From: Plantago major
Taxonomy: Eukaryota; Streptophyta; Magnoliopsida; Lamiales; Plantaginaceae
DNA length: 64,000 nt
Direction: 5' to 3'
Assembly: GCA_026545765.1 (NCBI GenBank)
Contig: CM048840.1
Coordinates: 29,020,765-29,084,764 of the forward strand
Shown: positions 22,205 to 34,452 of the stretch, in pieces
How the letters are laid out: the number at the start of each line of letters is the position of its first letter
How positions within the stretch are numbered: position 1 is the first letter of the stretch
The notes under the pieces: model-generated
Told to the model about the DNA's origin: nothing
What the model saw: only the letters and a program-made list of their open reading frames with translations
Databases searched by the model: none
Position numbers and translations under genes: made by a program

Positions 22205-23560
22205 TTCAACTTTAAATTCTACTTGAGTCGACTTGTATGATTGACAAATACTTATTAATTTAATTAAAGTTGATTTTTGAAGTTTATGTGCGGTATTAAA
22301 TTGTGATAGTTTTTAGGGTTTTTATAGTATGTTTGAGTTTACAGTTGATGAATAGTCACTCAACTCGAGTAACATTGGGAAACGAACAAAAAATACTAGC
22401 AAGACTCAACTCGATCTGAAAAAATCAATTCGAATTGAGAGCAAAACACGATGCTTGTTTTATCACTTTTATGGTAGAATGTGTAAAATAGGGAAAGAAT
22501 AGGTTAGTTCGAGTATACCTTCTCCATCTCTTGAGTTAAACTTCACGTGTGATTCGTTTAACTGTTTTTTTCATCTTTTACCTACGTCGCTTCATTCCTA
22601 ATCATAAAACATGCAATGTTTTAACTTTTAACTCTAAAATGATCTCTCTATACAATCACTTCAATTTATGTTTAGGTGGTCGTCATTTGGTTAAGGGTCA
22701 ACATAAATTTGTTGTTCAAAGTACTCGTCTCGCACCTTTGCCTCACTGGCCATTTAGCTCAAGCCGAAATTCAACTACTTCTTTTTAAGGATCAAAATCA
22801 GACATAAAGACTGATGGCATACACAGTATCCAGCATAAAAGAGCATGAGACGAACAACTGTTTACATCAAATGATCAAGTATAGAGACACGTGGTTGAAA
22901 AAAATGCAAATATGCTCAAAATCCATTTGTACAACGGTTACGATATCTATGTAAACATTTTGATTATATTTATTGCAAGATTCTTATCAAAGAGAGGTAG
23001 TTGAAGATCGGTAAAATGTCACCCCCTAGCATTTATAACAAGTTGTAGTTGTTGTACCAACAAACGAAGATCTACCATATGGAAAGGGCATAAGTAAATG
23101 TCCACCTGATTTTTTCAGTCACTTTATACGGTAACTGAATTACGTATACACCCCTTGCATGATGACGAAATTACAGATAAACCCACACCAAATTAGTTTA
23201 TAACATATGAACTCCCTACCGTAAAAAAAAAATGTAACGGTTGTTAGTTGGTCTAAGTCAATGACTTTTTTTGTTAATGATGTCATAAAAAAAATTTATG
23301 ACGTCATAATCAGACTTGTTCTTCCAAAAGTACCTCGAGTGTTTAAAAGTAAAGTTCTATAAGGGGTTTGAAAGTAATGTTTTTGAATATGAACAAAAAC
23401 TGAAAATGAAATGAATATGTTGGTTGTTTCTTATTATTTTAGCATAAACCTGAAAAATTTAAACAATATTTATATTTTATATGATAGTTCATACAACAAA
23501 GCCAAATTGATGTATTTTTATTCCATAGAGTATAAAGTGTACCTGAGAGGGGGTATATAA
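22205..23560. other. AT-rich spacer, copy C
   Basis: No supported gene. It is collinear with copy A (4022-5442) but without the small insertion scar. Confidence 0.5.
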
Positions 23561-23942
23561 GGCTCTGTTCTCTTCGTCTGAACTGAACTGAATTGTAGTA
23601 TGCTCCCTCCGTCCCGTGAATCTGGACCCTTATTCCTTTTATGTATATCCCACGAATCTAGTCCAGTTACAAAAATAGCAAAAAAGTACAACTAACTCCT
23701 TTAACTCAACTATCTCTCTTACTTTTTCCATTCTTTATCATAGTATATCTTACTTTCATACTTTCTCCATTATTTATCATTTCTCGCCCCAACAACAAAC
23801 AATAAACAATTGACTTTCTTAAAAATAGTGCCGAAAATAAATGTGCCCAGATTCACGGGACGGAGGGAGTAAAAAATAACTAAGCAGAACTGAACTGAAC
23901 TGAACTGAAATTAATGAGTTTTCAGATGAAGAGAACAAAGCC
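23561..23942. mobile_element. Tourist-like MITE with nested Stowaway, copy C
   Basis: Termini GGCTCTGTTCTCTTC / GAAGAGAACAAAGCC with flanking TAA (23558-23560 and 23943-23945). The ACTGAACTGA interior is split by the Stowaway. Confidence 0.8.
23601..23869. mobile_element. Stowaway MITE, copy C
   Basis: Termini CTCCCTCCGTCCCGTGAATC / GATTCACGGGACGGAGGGAG. TA lies on both sides (23599 and 23870), as expected for a Tc1/mariner MITE, although two extra bases (TG) precede the left terminus. Confidence 0.85.
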
Positions 23943-24148
23943 TAAATAATAAAATAAAACTATTTAGACAATAGTTATATGAACTTCATATAAGAAGGTC
24001 AAATTGTGCATTTTAAGATCCATAAAGTATCAAGTGTAGTTTACGCTCGCATGATGTATAAATAATAAAAATATTTAGATAATAGTTATGTGAAAATTCT
24101 TTAAGCATGCCAAATTGGTGCATAAGTACTTGTAAATATGGTCAATTA

Positions 24149-24301
24149 GGCTCATTCTTTTCAATGAAATTCTTGAATCAACTCAATGAATGAATCTGGT
24201 AAATCGAATTGTAGTATAAAATATAACTAATCATGAATCGAATCAGGCTGAATGGAGCAGGAATCTGATCGAATGAGTTTTCAGTTGAAGAGAATAGAGC
24301 C
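24149..24301. mobile_element. Second Tourist-like MITE, copy C
   Basis: Orthologous to 9352-9509. Right end AGAATAGAGCC followed by TTA. The left end and interior have lost bases. Confidence 0.6.
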
Positions 24302-25105
24302 TTAATGAACCAACCAACTGAAAATGCACAAATTTGGACTTCTTGTATGAACTACTCCCTCCGTCCTAGAATAAATGTCACATTTTAACTTTTTACTGTT
24401 AACATTGTTTCAACTTTAACTCCAATTTAACTTTAGACAGTTAATGTAAAGTTTCATTATATAATATTAGAACGTAAGAACACGCTACGCGTGTTAATGT
24501 GGCATATAGTTACAGTTATAGAAGATGTATACAAAGACAAGTAATATTGTTGTTTATAATAATGGATTTCTTTTTTTCCAGTTGAATTTGAGTTGATCTG
24601 TTTTAATTTAATTGGAGAAGGTGGAGTACACAGATTGGTTATCGCTGTTTTTTAATGATGAATTAATTTTGTTTGGTAGAATTAAGGTTTAAAATTTAAT
24701 TGTAGAATATACATATTGGTTTTTTTTTTTATGATGAATTAATTTTGTTGGGATTGTTAAATTAAGTACTCAATTGCACAACTCCAATAAATGTCCACTT
24801 ATATATATAGTGTAATAATTGTCCACTTAATGTTAAATTAAGATTTATAAGTGTACCAAACGTTATAATATATATATTTTAATATTCCCAAATCTAATCT
24901 AATCCCAGAACAATGCAGATGATCTCCTAATTGTATTAACCTTGAGTGCTAGGTTACGACTAATTACAAAATAGAACTTTCCTTAATTCTTTAATTAGGG
25001 TTATCACATTAAGCACTGCAATTACTTTCCTAATTTAAGTAATTAACAAATATTGATTCCTTATCGTACCATAGAGGGGACTAGCGAGTACTAGTCAGAT
25101 GAGAG

Positions 25106-25673
25106 TGTTAACTCAACAATGATATTGATCATTGAACAACCTAGATTAAATATGGAAATCTTAACGGTGATGATCAAATCCATGATATGGAAAGCTGGAG
25201 AATTAGTTGAGCATCTAGCTAATTCAGTTTCCTGATTCTAGAAGGAGTTCTAGTTAGGTTCCTTATACAAGAGTGTTACCTAAATTAGTTTTCTTGTGCT
25301 AGAAGATTAGTAATTAGTTTTCTTGTTCTAGTAGGATTTGGTAGTTGAGTTCTCTATATATATTCAAGGGGCTTGTTTGTTACATAGATCAGATCAGACT
25401 AGAATATCAACAATAGAAGATTGATAGAAAGTTAGGATCATACTTCGTAGAATAGCATATTAGGTTGGTATTATCTTTTATGTGGGATTATTATTGTCAC
25501 GTCGTGTGGTTGAAACCTAAGTATCAATAAAGGTTGTTGGTTGATCTCCGTGGACGTAGGCATTGCCGAACCACGTTAAATCTTGTGTCTCTGGCTTTCT
25601 GATTTTGGTACATTGTTTGTTCGATTATTGTTTACTGTCATTGTTGCATATTCCTCATTGTTTGAACTTAACA
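25106..25673 (+). repeat. LTR upstream of PABP chimera, copy C
   Basis: TGTTAACTC ... CTTAACA, 568 bp, the same length as copy A. Followed by the primer site TGGCGCCGTCTGTGGGAA at 25676-25693. Confidence 0.75.
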
Positions 25674-25720
25674 ATTGGCGCCGTCTGTGGGAAGAGAAAG
25701 AGGAAGAAAGTATTGTATCA

Positions 25721-27817
25721 ATGACGTCTACAAGGGTTGAGATCTAGAAACATATCAAAGGTGTATGGAAGAAACTAGAGACAATTTGCAAGGTGAAAAA
25801 GCTTAGATCCATGTTATATGATGGATTCAAACTCAACTGAAGTCAAGAGAAGACCGTCGGAAGTTGGGAAGGAGTTTTCTTGCGTTTAGGATCCAATAGG
25901 AGTTGATTTGGGTCGAAAGGGTGCAAGAATCGCACAAAAACAGGCCAAGAATTAGTCCAGAATCGCGAAAAGGGACGCAGGCGCGTGTGCAACACGCTCC
26001 GAGAGGCTGGCGAGTGAGATTCACGCGCCAGGAAGGACAAAAACGCAGTGCTGGTGTTCTGGAGAGTGCGAGCGCATCCGAGCTCCACGTCGCGCGTGGT
26101 TGGGCTCGTTGGATTCCTAAGACGATTTTCCAGGTGATAGTGTTTGTACCCGGTTGGTATGGTGTCCTGCAGAGCGGCGGAAGACATCCGAAAGTGAAAG
26201 AACATCTTCTGGAAGAGGAAGATGGAGCTATAAGTGGAGGTTCGCTTGGATATGGCTATGTTAACTTCAGGACTCATCAGGATGCTGACAGAGCAATGGA
26301 GGGGCTCAACTTCACTCCTCTCAATGGTAAACCAATTCGGATAATTTATTCCAATCGGGACCCAAGTTCACGCAAGAGTGGTACTGGCAATATCTACATT
26401 AAGAATCTGGACAAAGAAATTGACCACAGAGCTCTACATGACACATTTTCTTCCTTTGGGAATATCCTTTCATGCAAAGTAGTAACTGATGCTTCTGGTT
26501 TCTCACTGGGATATGGCTTCGTTCAATATCAACTTGAAGAATCTGCGCAGAAAGCGATTGAGAAGCTCAACGACATGCTATTGAATGGAAAACAGGTCTA
26601 TGTTGGACCTTTCCTCCGCAAGCAAGATAGGCTAATGTCAGGGGAAAAGACAAAATTTACCAACGTCTTTGTGAAGAATTTGTCTGAATCAATAACTGAT
26701 GATGATCTTAGGAAAGCATTTGGTGAATATGGTTCAATAACTAGTGTTGTGGTCATGAGAAACGAGGATGGATCATCAAAATGTTTTGGGTTTGTCAACT
26801 TTGATAATGCCAATGATGCTGCTAGAGCCGTTGAATCTCTTAATGGCCAGAAAATTAATAACGAGGAATGGTATGTTGCCAGGGCCCTTGCTGAACTGAA
26901 TGGAAAAATATTTTATCCGAGCCAAAAAGTTGATGATCTTTATGTGAAAAATCTTGATGATACTGTTGATAATGACAAGCTCAAGGAGATGTTCCCTCCA
27001 TTTGGTTCAATCACATCCTGCAAGGTGATGATGGACCCAAACGGAATTAGTAGGGGTTATGGGTTTGTTTCTTTCTCGTCACCTGAAGATGCTGCCAGAG
27101 CTCTTGCTGAACTGAATGGAAAAATATTTTCAACAAACCTCTTCATGTTGCTCTTGCTCAGAGGAAGGAAGATAGAGGGGCAACGTTGCAGGATCAATTC
27201 GCACAACTTAGGCCAGTTGCAATGATGCCTAGTGTTGCTCCTCGCATGCCAATGTACAACCTTGGTGCTTCTCCAGTATTTTATGCACCACCTCTACCTC
27301 CAATGATCACTAACCAACCTGGATTTGGGTACCTGCAACAGCAACATGTTAACGGCATGAGGCCTCCTGCTAATCTCCTGACAAATATGTTTATGCCAAT
27401 GATTCCACAAGGTCCACTTCCTCGTGGAAGGCGTGCCAATTCTATTCCAGCCCAACATGGTCCACAACCAGTCCCTTTTATGCAACCTCGGATGATGCCG
27501 AGGGTACCTGGCATGCCTGATGCTTCCCTGCAGTGTGTGCCTGGTGGCATGTTTTCTGTCCCTTATGAAATGGGAGAAGTACAGATGCATGATGTTGGAG
27601 TACCTCAGCCTCTTCAAGTTGGAACTTTGGCATCTCTCATCTTTCCAATGCAACCCCAGAGGAGCAGAGGATGATGCTGGGTGTCGAGCAACATGAGCAT
27701 GATACTGCGGCTAAGGTTGCACTTGCTGGAGTCACCAGAAGCTCTGAAAGCCAAGGTGGCAGAGGCGATACAAGTCCTTAGGAATGTGTCACAGAAACAG
27801 GGTGGAATGTTTTTTTA
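25721..27817 (+). pseudogene. LTR-PABP chimera, copy C (longest open frame)
   Basis: An open frame of 440 codons (25903-27225) fuses about 110 residues of non-PABP leader to PABP: half of RRM1 (residues about 113-150), RRM2 (about 162-240, [10 protein letters not shown]), RRM3 (about 255-330, VFVKNLSESITDDDL) and RRM4 (about 345-415, RNP1 RGYGFVSF). It has no ATG near its start. The MTSTR start at 25721 is in another frame and meets a stop. A single T lost in the run near 27126 shifts the frame at GKIF. The linker then reads on at 27186-27674 (MPSVAPRMPMYNLGAS), and a broken MLLE (LHLLESPEALKAKV) ends near 27817. The RRM3-RRM4 linker is replaced by a copy of RRM4 sequence. No introns. The LTR could drive transcription. 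Confidence 0.8.
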
Positions 27818-28051
27818 AATGAGTATTGTGTTGTGCTTAGAAACGAATTTGTATTTTAACTTTCATTACCAGTTATGCGAATATGTTTTTCTTCCGTAAA
27901 TTTAGCTTCTTTGTGTTCGTATTTGTTTCTTAAATTTAACCGGCCGGAAATGAGTATTTTTGACCGGACTTCGTTGTTGTAGGCCAAGTATTCCAGCCGC
28001 AAATACATTAACGAATTACTAGTATTTATTTAAGGAAAGAACTATTAGTAC
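27818..28051. other. Downstream flank of PABP chimera, copy C
   Basis: No gene. Same as 13042-13270. It ends at AGTAC (28047-28051), the target duplication of the inserted 13.7-kb retrotransposon. Confidence 0.6.
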
Positions 28052-28942
28052 TGTTGATACGAAAATATGTCCGATCCGTCATAAAGGACCTAGGAACGAA
28101 TCCTAAGGCGTCCTAAGTCATCCATGGGATCCGAGTCACTATAGTCCGAGTCAATGGTCCGATTCGGTTCGGCCAACCATGGTCCGACCCACCTTAGAAG
28201 AAAGGAACAAAGGATCTGGAGCCTGTGAGGTCTGACCCATCAAGGTCCGAACCACCTTGGAACAAGAAGACAAGTACTCAAACAGCACTCTCTCTGACCC
28301 AAGCCCTCTGACCCGGACGATTACTCGGATCCAGCATGACAATCTCATAAAGCAACCAAGCAAATAGGCACCAAAGAGTGAGATGTCCGAACCTAGGTAC
28401 TCCGAATCGGAAGAGTTAGACAGGCAGGATAACTTCCTCAGATAAACAGCCAAATATGGTCCGGACCAGGCGTTCGGACCCCTCTCTCCGAACCTGGGAT
28501 CTCGGCAGACCTAGTCAAATCCTCTACAAGCCTTCCAACAATGACTAATCTACCCCTGAAGCCCAAAATTGGCATGGGCTAAGCTTCATTGTTGGGTCAT
28601 GGGCCTAATACTTGTCTTGGTGGCTCAATCATGGCCGTACACATGGCGCAATCCTAGCAAGCCCTCCATTTTGATGATAGCCTATAAATATGCACACATC
28701 CCCACAAGATCAAGTAAGTCACATTACCATCCTATTATCTTCTACTACACAGAGTCGATCTTCAGTCGCTCTTGAGTAAAGTCTCAAATCCGGTTTGACA
28801 CTTAGCAAACCGGATCCTAACCCCCCCCCCCCCTTTTCCAAGTTACTTGTGCAGGATTTCACCCGTTGCCTCTTGTGGATACGGATAAGTGAAGGAAAGC
28901 AAGACAAACTCATTAAGTGTTTGGGGAGTTCTACCCCCAACA
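28052..28942 (+). repeat. 5' LTR of Tat/Retand element
   Basis: TGTTGATACG ... CCCCCAACA, with TATAAATA at 28683 and a run of 13 C at 28821-28833. Compared with the 3' LTR it lacks about 25 bp near 28230 and has small indels near 28440-28500. Its last 200 bp resemble the LTR end of the non-autonomous elements. Confidence 0.9.
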
Positions 28943-28946
28943 TTTT

Positions 28947-28964
28947 TGGCGCCGTCTGTGGGAA
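28947..28964 (+). promoter_or_regulatory. Primer-binding site of Tat/Retand element
   Basis: TGGCGCCGTCTGTGGGAA, four T bases after the LTR. Confidence 0.8.
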
Positions 28965-28997
28965 TCGAACAAAAAGCTCCATTCTCTACAGCCTCTA

Positions 28998-30720
28998 ATG
29001 GCAAGAACAAGGAGGTCCGCAAGAACCAACGCCATTGCGATGGACACACTGCTCGACAAAGAGGTAGGCCTCTTACTAGGCGAAGCAGAGCAACAAGAGT
29101 TCCCTCAAGAGATGCGACGGAATACCCCAGCGACGGCCGGACAGCTAGTCTCTCTTTTAGCGAGGAAAGAGCCACTGATCCACCAATAAGAACCCAGGCG
29201 CTTGGAGACGAAGGACATGTTCCTCCGCCAGGAACACATGGTCCTCCTCCCAGGAAAAACTTCACCCTTCCAAATGGGCAGATCATCCGTCCTAGTGAGT
29301 TCGGTATGAATGAGAATCAGTTTGGCCTCTTACTCACCACTATTCAAGGATGTTTCGGATCAAACAACCTCCAGCCTCCTCAACCCACTCCACCTTTGGC
29401 AATCCCAAGACAAGCTGAACCCGCTCAATCAAGAAATGAGCACCGTCCCATCCAACAACGACTGGGGGAACAAGCTCAACCGGAAGATCTAAGGAACCTT
29501 CTTAACAGGAGGGCCGCTGCTTCTCATGGACAACGAGGGAGAAGTCCAGAAGTGCCACGAGTAGATGAAGTGGGAACCAGTCAGCGAGGAGCTCAACAAC
29601 AAGCGCCAAGAGATCAAATGGCGGAAAGCATCCCGATAGTTCCAATCGGTGATCTTCCTCCAGATGTAGCTATCAACCCCAGAACTGGTGAAAGACTGAC
29701 AACTGAGCAGATCTACCTCCAACAGAAGGCCTTGGAAACACAAATTGCCACCTTGAGCAAGATGGTCAAAGCACATGAGAAAGTGACTGTTAAGACTCCC
29801 AACCCCCTGTGCGACGAAATCAGAAGAGAACGAAAGCGCCCCGACTGCGTTATCCCAAACCTTGAGCATTACTATGGAGATACTTGTCCTGTAGGGCATC
29901 TTACTAGATACGAAAGTAAGATGGAAAGCAATGGACTCAACGACAACATGAAAGCTCTCAACTTTTCCACCACACTCTTTGTAGAAGCAATGGATTGGTG
30001 GACCTCACTAACTAATGGTTCCATCAGATCTTATGCGGACGTCGCCTCCCTTTTCTTGAAAAGGTTTGAGAAAGCAAAGAAAAGGAAGAGGTCAATTGAG
30101 CACCTGGCAGGCATAATCCAGAAAGAGCATGAGGACCTTAGAACCTTCCTTGACCGCTTCAACGCTGAAGTACGACAGGTAGAGCCTCATAGCATCAAAG
30201 AGCGGGTCCGACACCTATATGCTAACACTTATAATGATGAGCTTAGAAGGAAGCTTTCCAACGAAGAAATCACCACTGAAAAGTACCTGGAAGATATCTG
30301 CGAAAGAGTCTTGTATGGAGAAAAGTACCGAAGAAATGTCCCAATAAGAGCAGGGATGAAGAAGGGGAAAGAACAAGTACGACAGGAACTTCCTCCTCGT
30401 CAAGGGAAGTTCGAGCAAAAAAGAGATCTCAGGGACAGGAAAGAATTCCGCAGAGAAAGAACTCCACCTAGGAGATATGCCGAGTATACTCGCCTCAACA
30501 GACCAAGATCCGACATCTTGGCTTCTATTGTTGAGAAGGACTTAAATATACAATGGCCTAAACACATGCGGAGCGAAGAAGAGTAAATTTTCTAAAGACT
30601 ACTGTAGGTTCCACAAGAAGAAAGGTCACCCGACTGAGGATTGCATCCAGTTGAAGACAGAAATTGAAAGACTAGTGAGAAGTGGGAAGTTGAAAGAACC
30701 AACAAGTGAAGAAGAACCCT
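28998..30720 (+). pseudogene. gag: gag, frameshifted
   Basis: Gag forms the virus-like particle in the cytoplasm and packages the element RNA. The ATG at 28998 (MARTRRSARTN) is conserved with the other family members. About 50 bases later an indel moves the reading to a second frame that stays open to 30586. That frame holds a proline/glutamine-rich N-terminal part, PDVAINPRTGERL and the retrotransposon Gag core (about 29870-30310: NDNMKALNFSTTLFVEAM, DWWTSL, RTFLDRFNAEV), then a basic region. After the stop (MRSEEE) a further frame gives [15 protein letters not shown] and [16 protein letters not shown] (about 30600-30705), the one-knuckle zinc motif that closes Tat Gags. Two frameshifts therefore separate start, core and knuckle. 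In working elements these are joined. Confidence 0.8.
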
Positions 30721-30984
30721 CCAGGCATAGAAAGAATGAGCAGAGAAGAGAGGAGCGTGATTAGAACCTCCGACAGATCTTTACCACCACCTCCACGGAA
30801 ATCCCACCTCGGCATGCCCAAAGATACCAAGGGTACCAAGATACAGAAATGGAGAACCTCCTTACGGTGGAATTATCAACGCCATTGCGGAGGACCAGCG
30901 GGGAGATAGCGAAATGCAAGGAAAGGACCGCGCAACACTTGAGAAACAACGACGAGCTTACGGTCCACCAAACAGAAAGGCACA

Positions 30985-31659
30985 AATGCAATTACCTTTG
31001 ACGATAGCGAGATCCCCCCACCAACGTCTGGCGGAGGAGATCTCAAGGACCCCGATGTCCCTTTGGTTGTTTCTCTAGTGATTGCCACTTACAAGGTCAA
31101 CAAGGTACTAATCGACACAGGAAGCTCCTCCAATGTCATATCCAAAAGGACCGTGGAGCAAATGCACCTGGGGCAAATACAATATGGACGAGTATACACT
31201 TCATTGGTAGGTTTTGGAGGGTCTGTAGTACGCCCCATTGGAAGTATACCACTACAAGTCTCTATGGGCACCTTTCCGACAAGAGTGACCAAGACTTTCC
31301 TCTTCGTGGTAGTAGATAGCACCTTCGACTATAACGTGATCTTGGGCCGCCCGGGACTTAACCAATTCAGAGCAATTGCTTCTCCCTTACACAACAGGGT
31401 AAAGTTCCCAACCCCGAATGGCGTGGGAGAAGAAATGGGCAACATTAGAGAAGCCTGGGAGTGCTACATCATGTCAACCAGAGGGGCCACAGTACCTGTC
31501 CTTTCGGTCACTAAGGGCCCTCGTAGCCATTCTTCCATTACTCTAATGCCACCAAAGGAAGAAATCGGTATTGGGTCGCTCAGAGAGAAGTTCCCCAAGA
31601 CAGCTAGAATAGAATCCCATGAAGCCTTGAAAGAGGTCCAACCGGGTCAAGGAGATTAG
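30985..31659 (+). CDS. Aspartic protease region
   Basis: Retropepsin that cleaves the Gag-Pol polyprotein. From about 31063 the frame reads VSLVIATYKVNKVLIDTGSS, with the catalytic DTGSS at about 31117-31131. The flap-side sequence follows (VGFGGSVVRPIGSIPL), then YNVILGRPGLNQFRAI, the ILGRP motif that closes the fold and lies before RT in Tat elements. It stops at 31659. The RT domain resumes in a different frame within about 100 bp, so the polyprotein is interrupted. The region 30720-30985 links the Gag knuckle to protease and is also broken. Confidence 0.8.
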   Translation, partial: NAITFDDSEIPPPTSGGGDLKDPDVPLVVSLVIATYKVNKVLIDTGSSSNVISKRTVEQMHLGQIQYGRVYTSLVGFGGSVVRPIGSIPLQVSMGTFPTRVTKTFLFVVVDSTFDYNVILGRPGLNQFRAIASPLHNRVKFPTPNGVGEEMGNIREAWECYIMSTRGATVPVLSVTKGPRSHSSITLMPPKEEIGIGSLREKFPKTARIESHEALKEVQPGQGD

Positions 31660-31699
31660 AAAAGAACAACTCGGATTGGATCTGAGATGAGTACGGAAG

Positions 31700-34452
31700 T
31701 ATAGCTGAAGCTCATAACTTGACTTCGTGACAATCGCGACATCTTTGCTTGGAGCATGATGATCTCGAGGATAGACCTAAGGATCGCGATTCACCGTCTG
31801 AACATGGATCCGACGGTCAGACACATCCGGCAAAAGAGGAAAGACTTTGGACCAGTTGAGGATGCTATCATAGCAGGGGAGGTTGACAAGTTGATGAAAG
31901 CAGGTCATATCGAAGAAGTCAGATACTCCGATTGGGTCTGTAACGTGGTCCTCGTCGAAAAAGCTCCAGGAAAGTGGAGAATGTGCAATGACTTCACTAG
32001 ACTCAACAAATTTTGTCCAAAGGACCCCTATCCATTGCCACGCATAGACCAGCTGGTTGATTCCACTGCAGGATGTGCGCTTCTAAGCTTCATGGATGCA
32101 TATCAAGGCTTCTACCAAATTAGGATGGCTCAAGAAGACATCGAAAACGGCATTCTTTGCGGAGGGGTCTATTGCTTCAAGGTCATGCCCTTTGGCCTCA
32201 AGAATGCAGGAGCTACTTACCAACGGCTGGTAAACAAGATGTTCAAGGAAGAATTGGGAAAAACCATGGAAGTCTATGTGGATGACATGCTTGTGAAAAG
32301 CAAGACTAAAGAGGAACACGTCGAACACCTTAACAATTGTTTTTCTATTCTCCGGAAATACGGAATGAAGCTGAACCCTGAAAAGTGCACTTTCGGGGTG
32401 AAAGGAGGAAAATTCCTTGGTTACATGGTCACAGAAAGAGGCATCAGTGCTAACCCAGAGAAAATAAAGGCAATCATAGATCTACCACAGCCCAAGACTG
32501 TCAATGAAGTTCAGAAGCTTCTAGGAAAGGTGATGGCATTGAGCCGTTTTATCTCAAGATCCGCCGAGAAGAACCTTCCCTTCTTTAAGATCTTACGAAA
32601 AGGAAATAAGTTCGAGTGGACAAAGGAGTGTGAAGAGGCCCTGGAAAACTTGAAAAAGTATCTCCTCTCGCCGCCCCTTTTGTCAAAACCCATGGAGGCT
32701 GAAACTCTTTACCTCTATTTGGCCACCACTGATGAAGCAATGAGTTCTGTACTGGTACGGATACAAGACAACGAGCATTTACTAATTTATTATTTGAGCA
32801 AAGCCCTTGCAGGCTCTGAGGCCAGATATGTCAAGGTTGAGAAGCTCGCCTTCGCACTGGTTTACACTGCACGGCGACTGAAGCCTTACTTCAAGTCGCA
32901 TCGGATTGTGGTCCTTACAAATGAGCCACTCAAACATGTCTTGGACAAACCGGATCAGTCAGGACGCCTGTCCAAATGGGCTATTGAGCTAAGTGAATAT
33001 GATATTGGGTATCAAGCCCCATCTGCCAAGAAAGCGCAAGTTCTGGCCGACTTCCTGGTAGACTATCCAGAGAAAGCAGAAGAAGAGAGCGAAAGCTCCC
33101 AGGGAAAGGCTAGTCATGTGGTGATAGCCCAAATCAAGGAATCAAGGGGAGAAAAAGAAGCAGAAGAGACACAAAGAGGTAGCATCCAGCTTATGACTAA
33201 GTATCACCAACCTATGGATGATTCACTGAGAGTAAGGCACATGTTTCTCTTGGACGAAGAACTCAATACCTCGACAACTGCATCTTCCAACAAGAAGCAG
33301 GAGGTTGAGAAAGCACTCACTCCCACTTCGGGAGGTAAGGAAAGAAACAAAGAATGTTGGACATTACAAGTGGACGGATCATCCACCGGACGGTTGGGAG
33401 GAATAGGAATTTTCCTTGAAAGTCCTGAAGGAGCCAAGCTAGAGTACGCCATCACCCTCAATTTTAAGGTGACGAACAACGAGGCCGAATATGAAGCACT
33501 TATCACCGGCCTAAGAATGGCGAAAGCCCTTCAGGTAAAAAGGATCAAAGCCTACACAGACTCGCAGCTCGTACAATCTCAGTTCTCCGGGTCCTTTACC
33601 ACCAAAGGACCTAACATGATCAAATACTTGGAGCTCCTCAAGAAAGAGGTTGAGCACTTTGAAGAATTTACTCTTGACCAATTTCACAGAGAATGGAACG
33701 AAAAAGCCGACGCCCTCTCCAAGTACGCCTCAGCCTTAGGAGCTTTGGACACAAGAAGTGTCATCCTAATGACCCGCGCGGAATCCTCTCTGGCAAACCC
33801 CAACGGACAGATGCTTCTCTTGAGCACAGAAAGAAACTGGATGACTGATATATTCCGTTACCTCAAGGAAGGTACTTTACCTGTGGATCCTAGAGAGGCC
33901 AGAAAGATTCAATGTCGAGCTAACAGATACTTTATTCTGGAAGAAGACCTTTACAAAAGATCCTACAGCGGAACTCACATGAGGTGCCTAGATCCTCAAG
34001 AAGCGAAAACTGTGATGGAAGAAATCCACGCCGGAAGTTGTGGAAGTCATTCTGGAGGAAGAACTTTGGCGCAAAAGATCATAAGACAAGGATACTATTG
34101 GCCAACTGTTGACATAGATGCTGCCAACATCGCCCGCGCCTGTGAAGACTGCCAATACTATGCCAACATACCACACCGCCCGACCAACCCTATGATTCCG
34201 TCAATCATAGCGTGCCCATTTGATCAATGGGGCATAGACATAGTTGGTCCCTTTCCGCGAGGAACACATCAAAAGAAGTTCTTGATAGTGGCAGTGGAAT
34301 ACTTCACTAAGTGGGTCAAGTCAAGCAAGATCAACCATCACGAAGCGGTTCGGACATTCATGGAAGAACATCATCTGCGGTTTGGACTCCCACGAGTGCT
34401 AGTTTGCACAATGGAGCACAATTTTTCGGGTCAAGATCAAGGAGTGGCTTGA
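31700..34452 (+). CDS. pol: pol: reverse transcriptase, two RNase H domains, integrase core
   Basis: Copies element RNA into DNA and inserts it into the genome. A frame of 898 codons starts near 31756. RT (about 31850-32430) has VDKLMKAGHIEEV, KWRMCNDFTRLNKFCPKD, SFMDAYQGFYQIRM, MPFGLKNAGATYQRL and the catalytic YVDDMLVKS. Between RMAQEDIE and VYCFKVMPFG the usual KTxFxT block is altered (NGILCGG), which looks like two compensating indels. The Ty3 RNase H follows (about 32690-33060, LIYYLSKALAGSEARY). A second, archaeal-type RNase H lies at about 33350-33740 (LQVDGSSTGRLGGIG, NNEAEYEALITGL, YTDSQLV). Integrase has its H-H-C-C zinc motif (about 34025-34165), WGIDIVGPF, and then breaks at 34400: the second catalytic Asp (normally TDNG) is lost and the frame shifts. 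Confidence 0.9.

Larger units (their letters stand above)
19721..28051. repeat. Segmental duplication, copy C (most complete)
   Basis: Contains every part of the segment: F-box/FBD remnant, promoter, nested MITEs, LTR, PBS and PABP with its C-terminal part. Its distal flank continues at 41752-41965 after the inserted 13.7-kb element. Confidence 0.85.
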
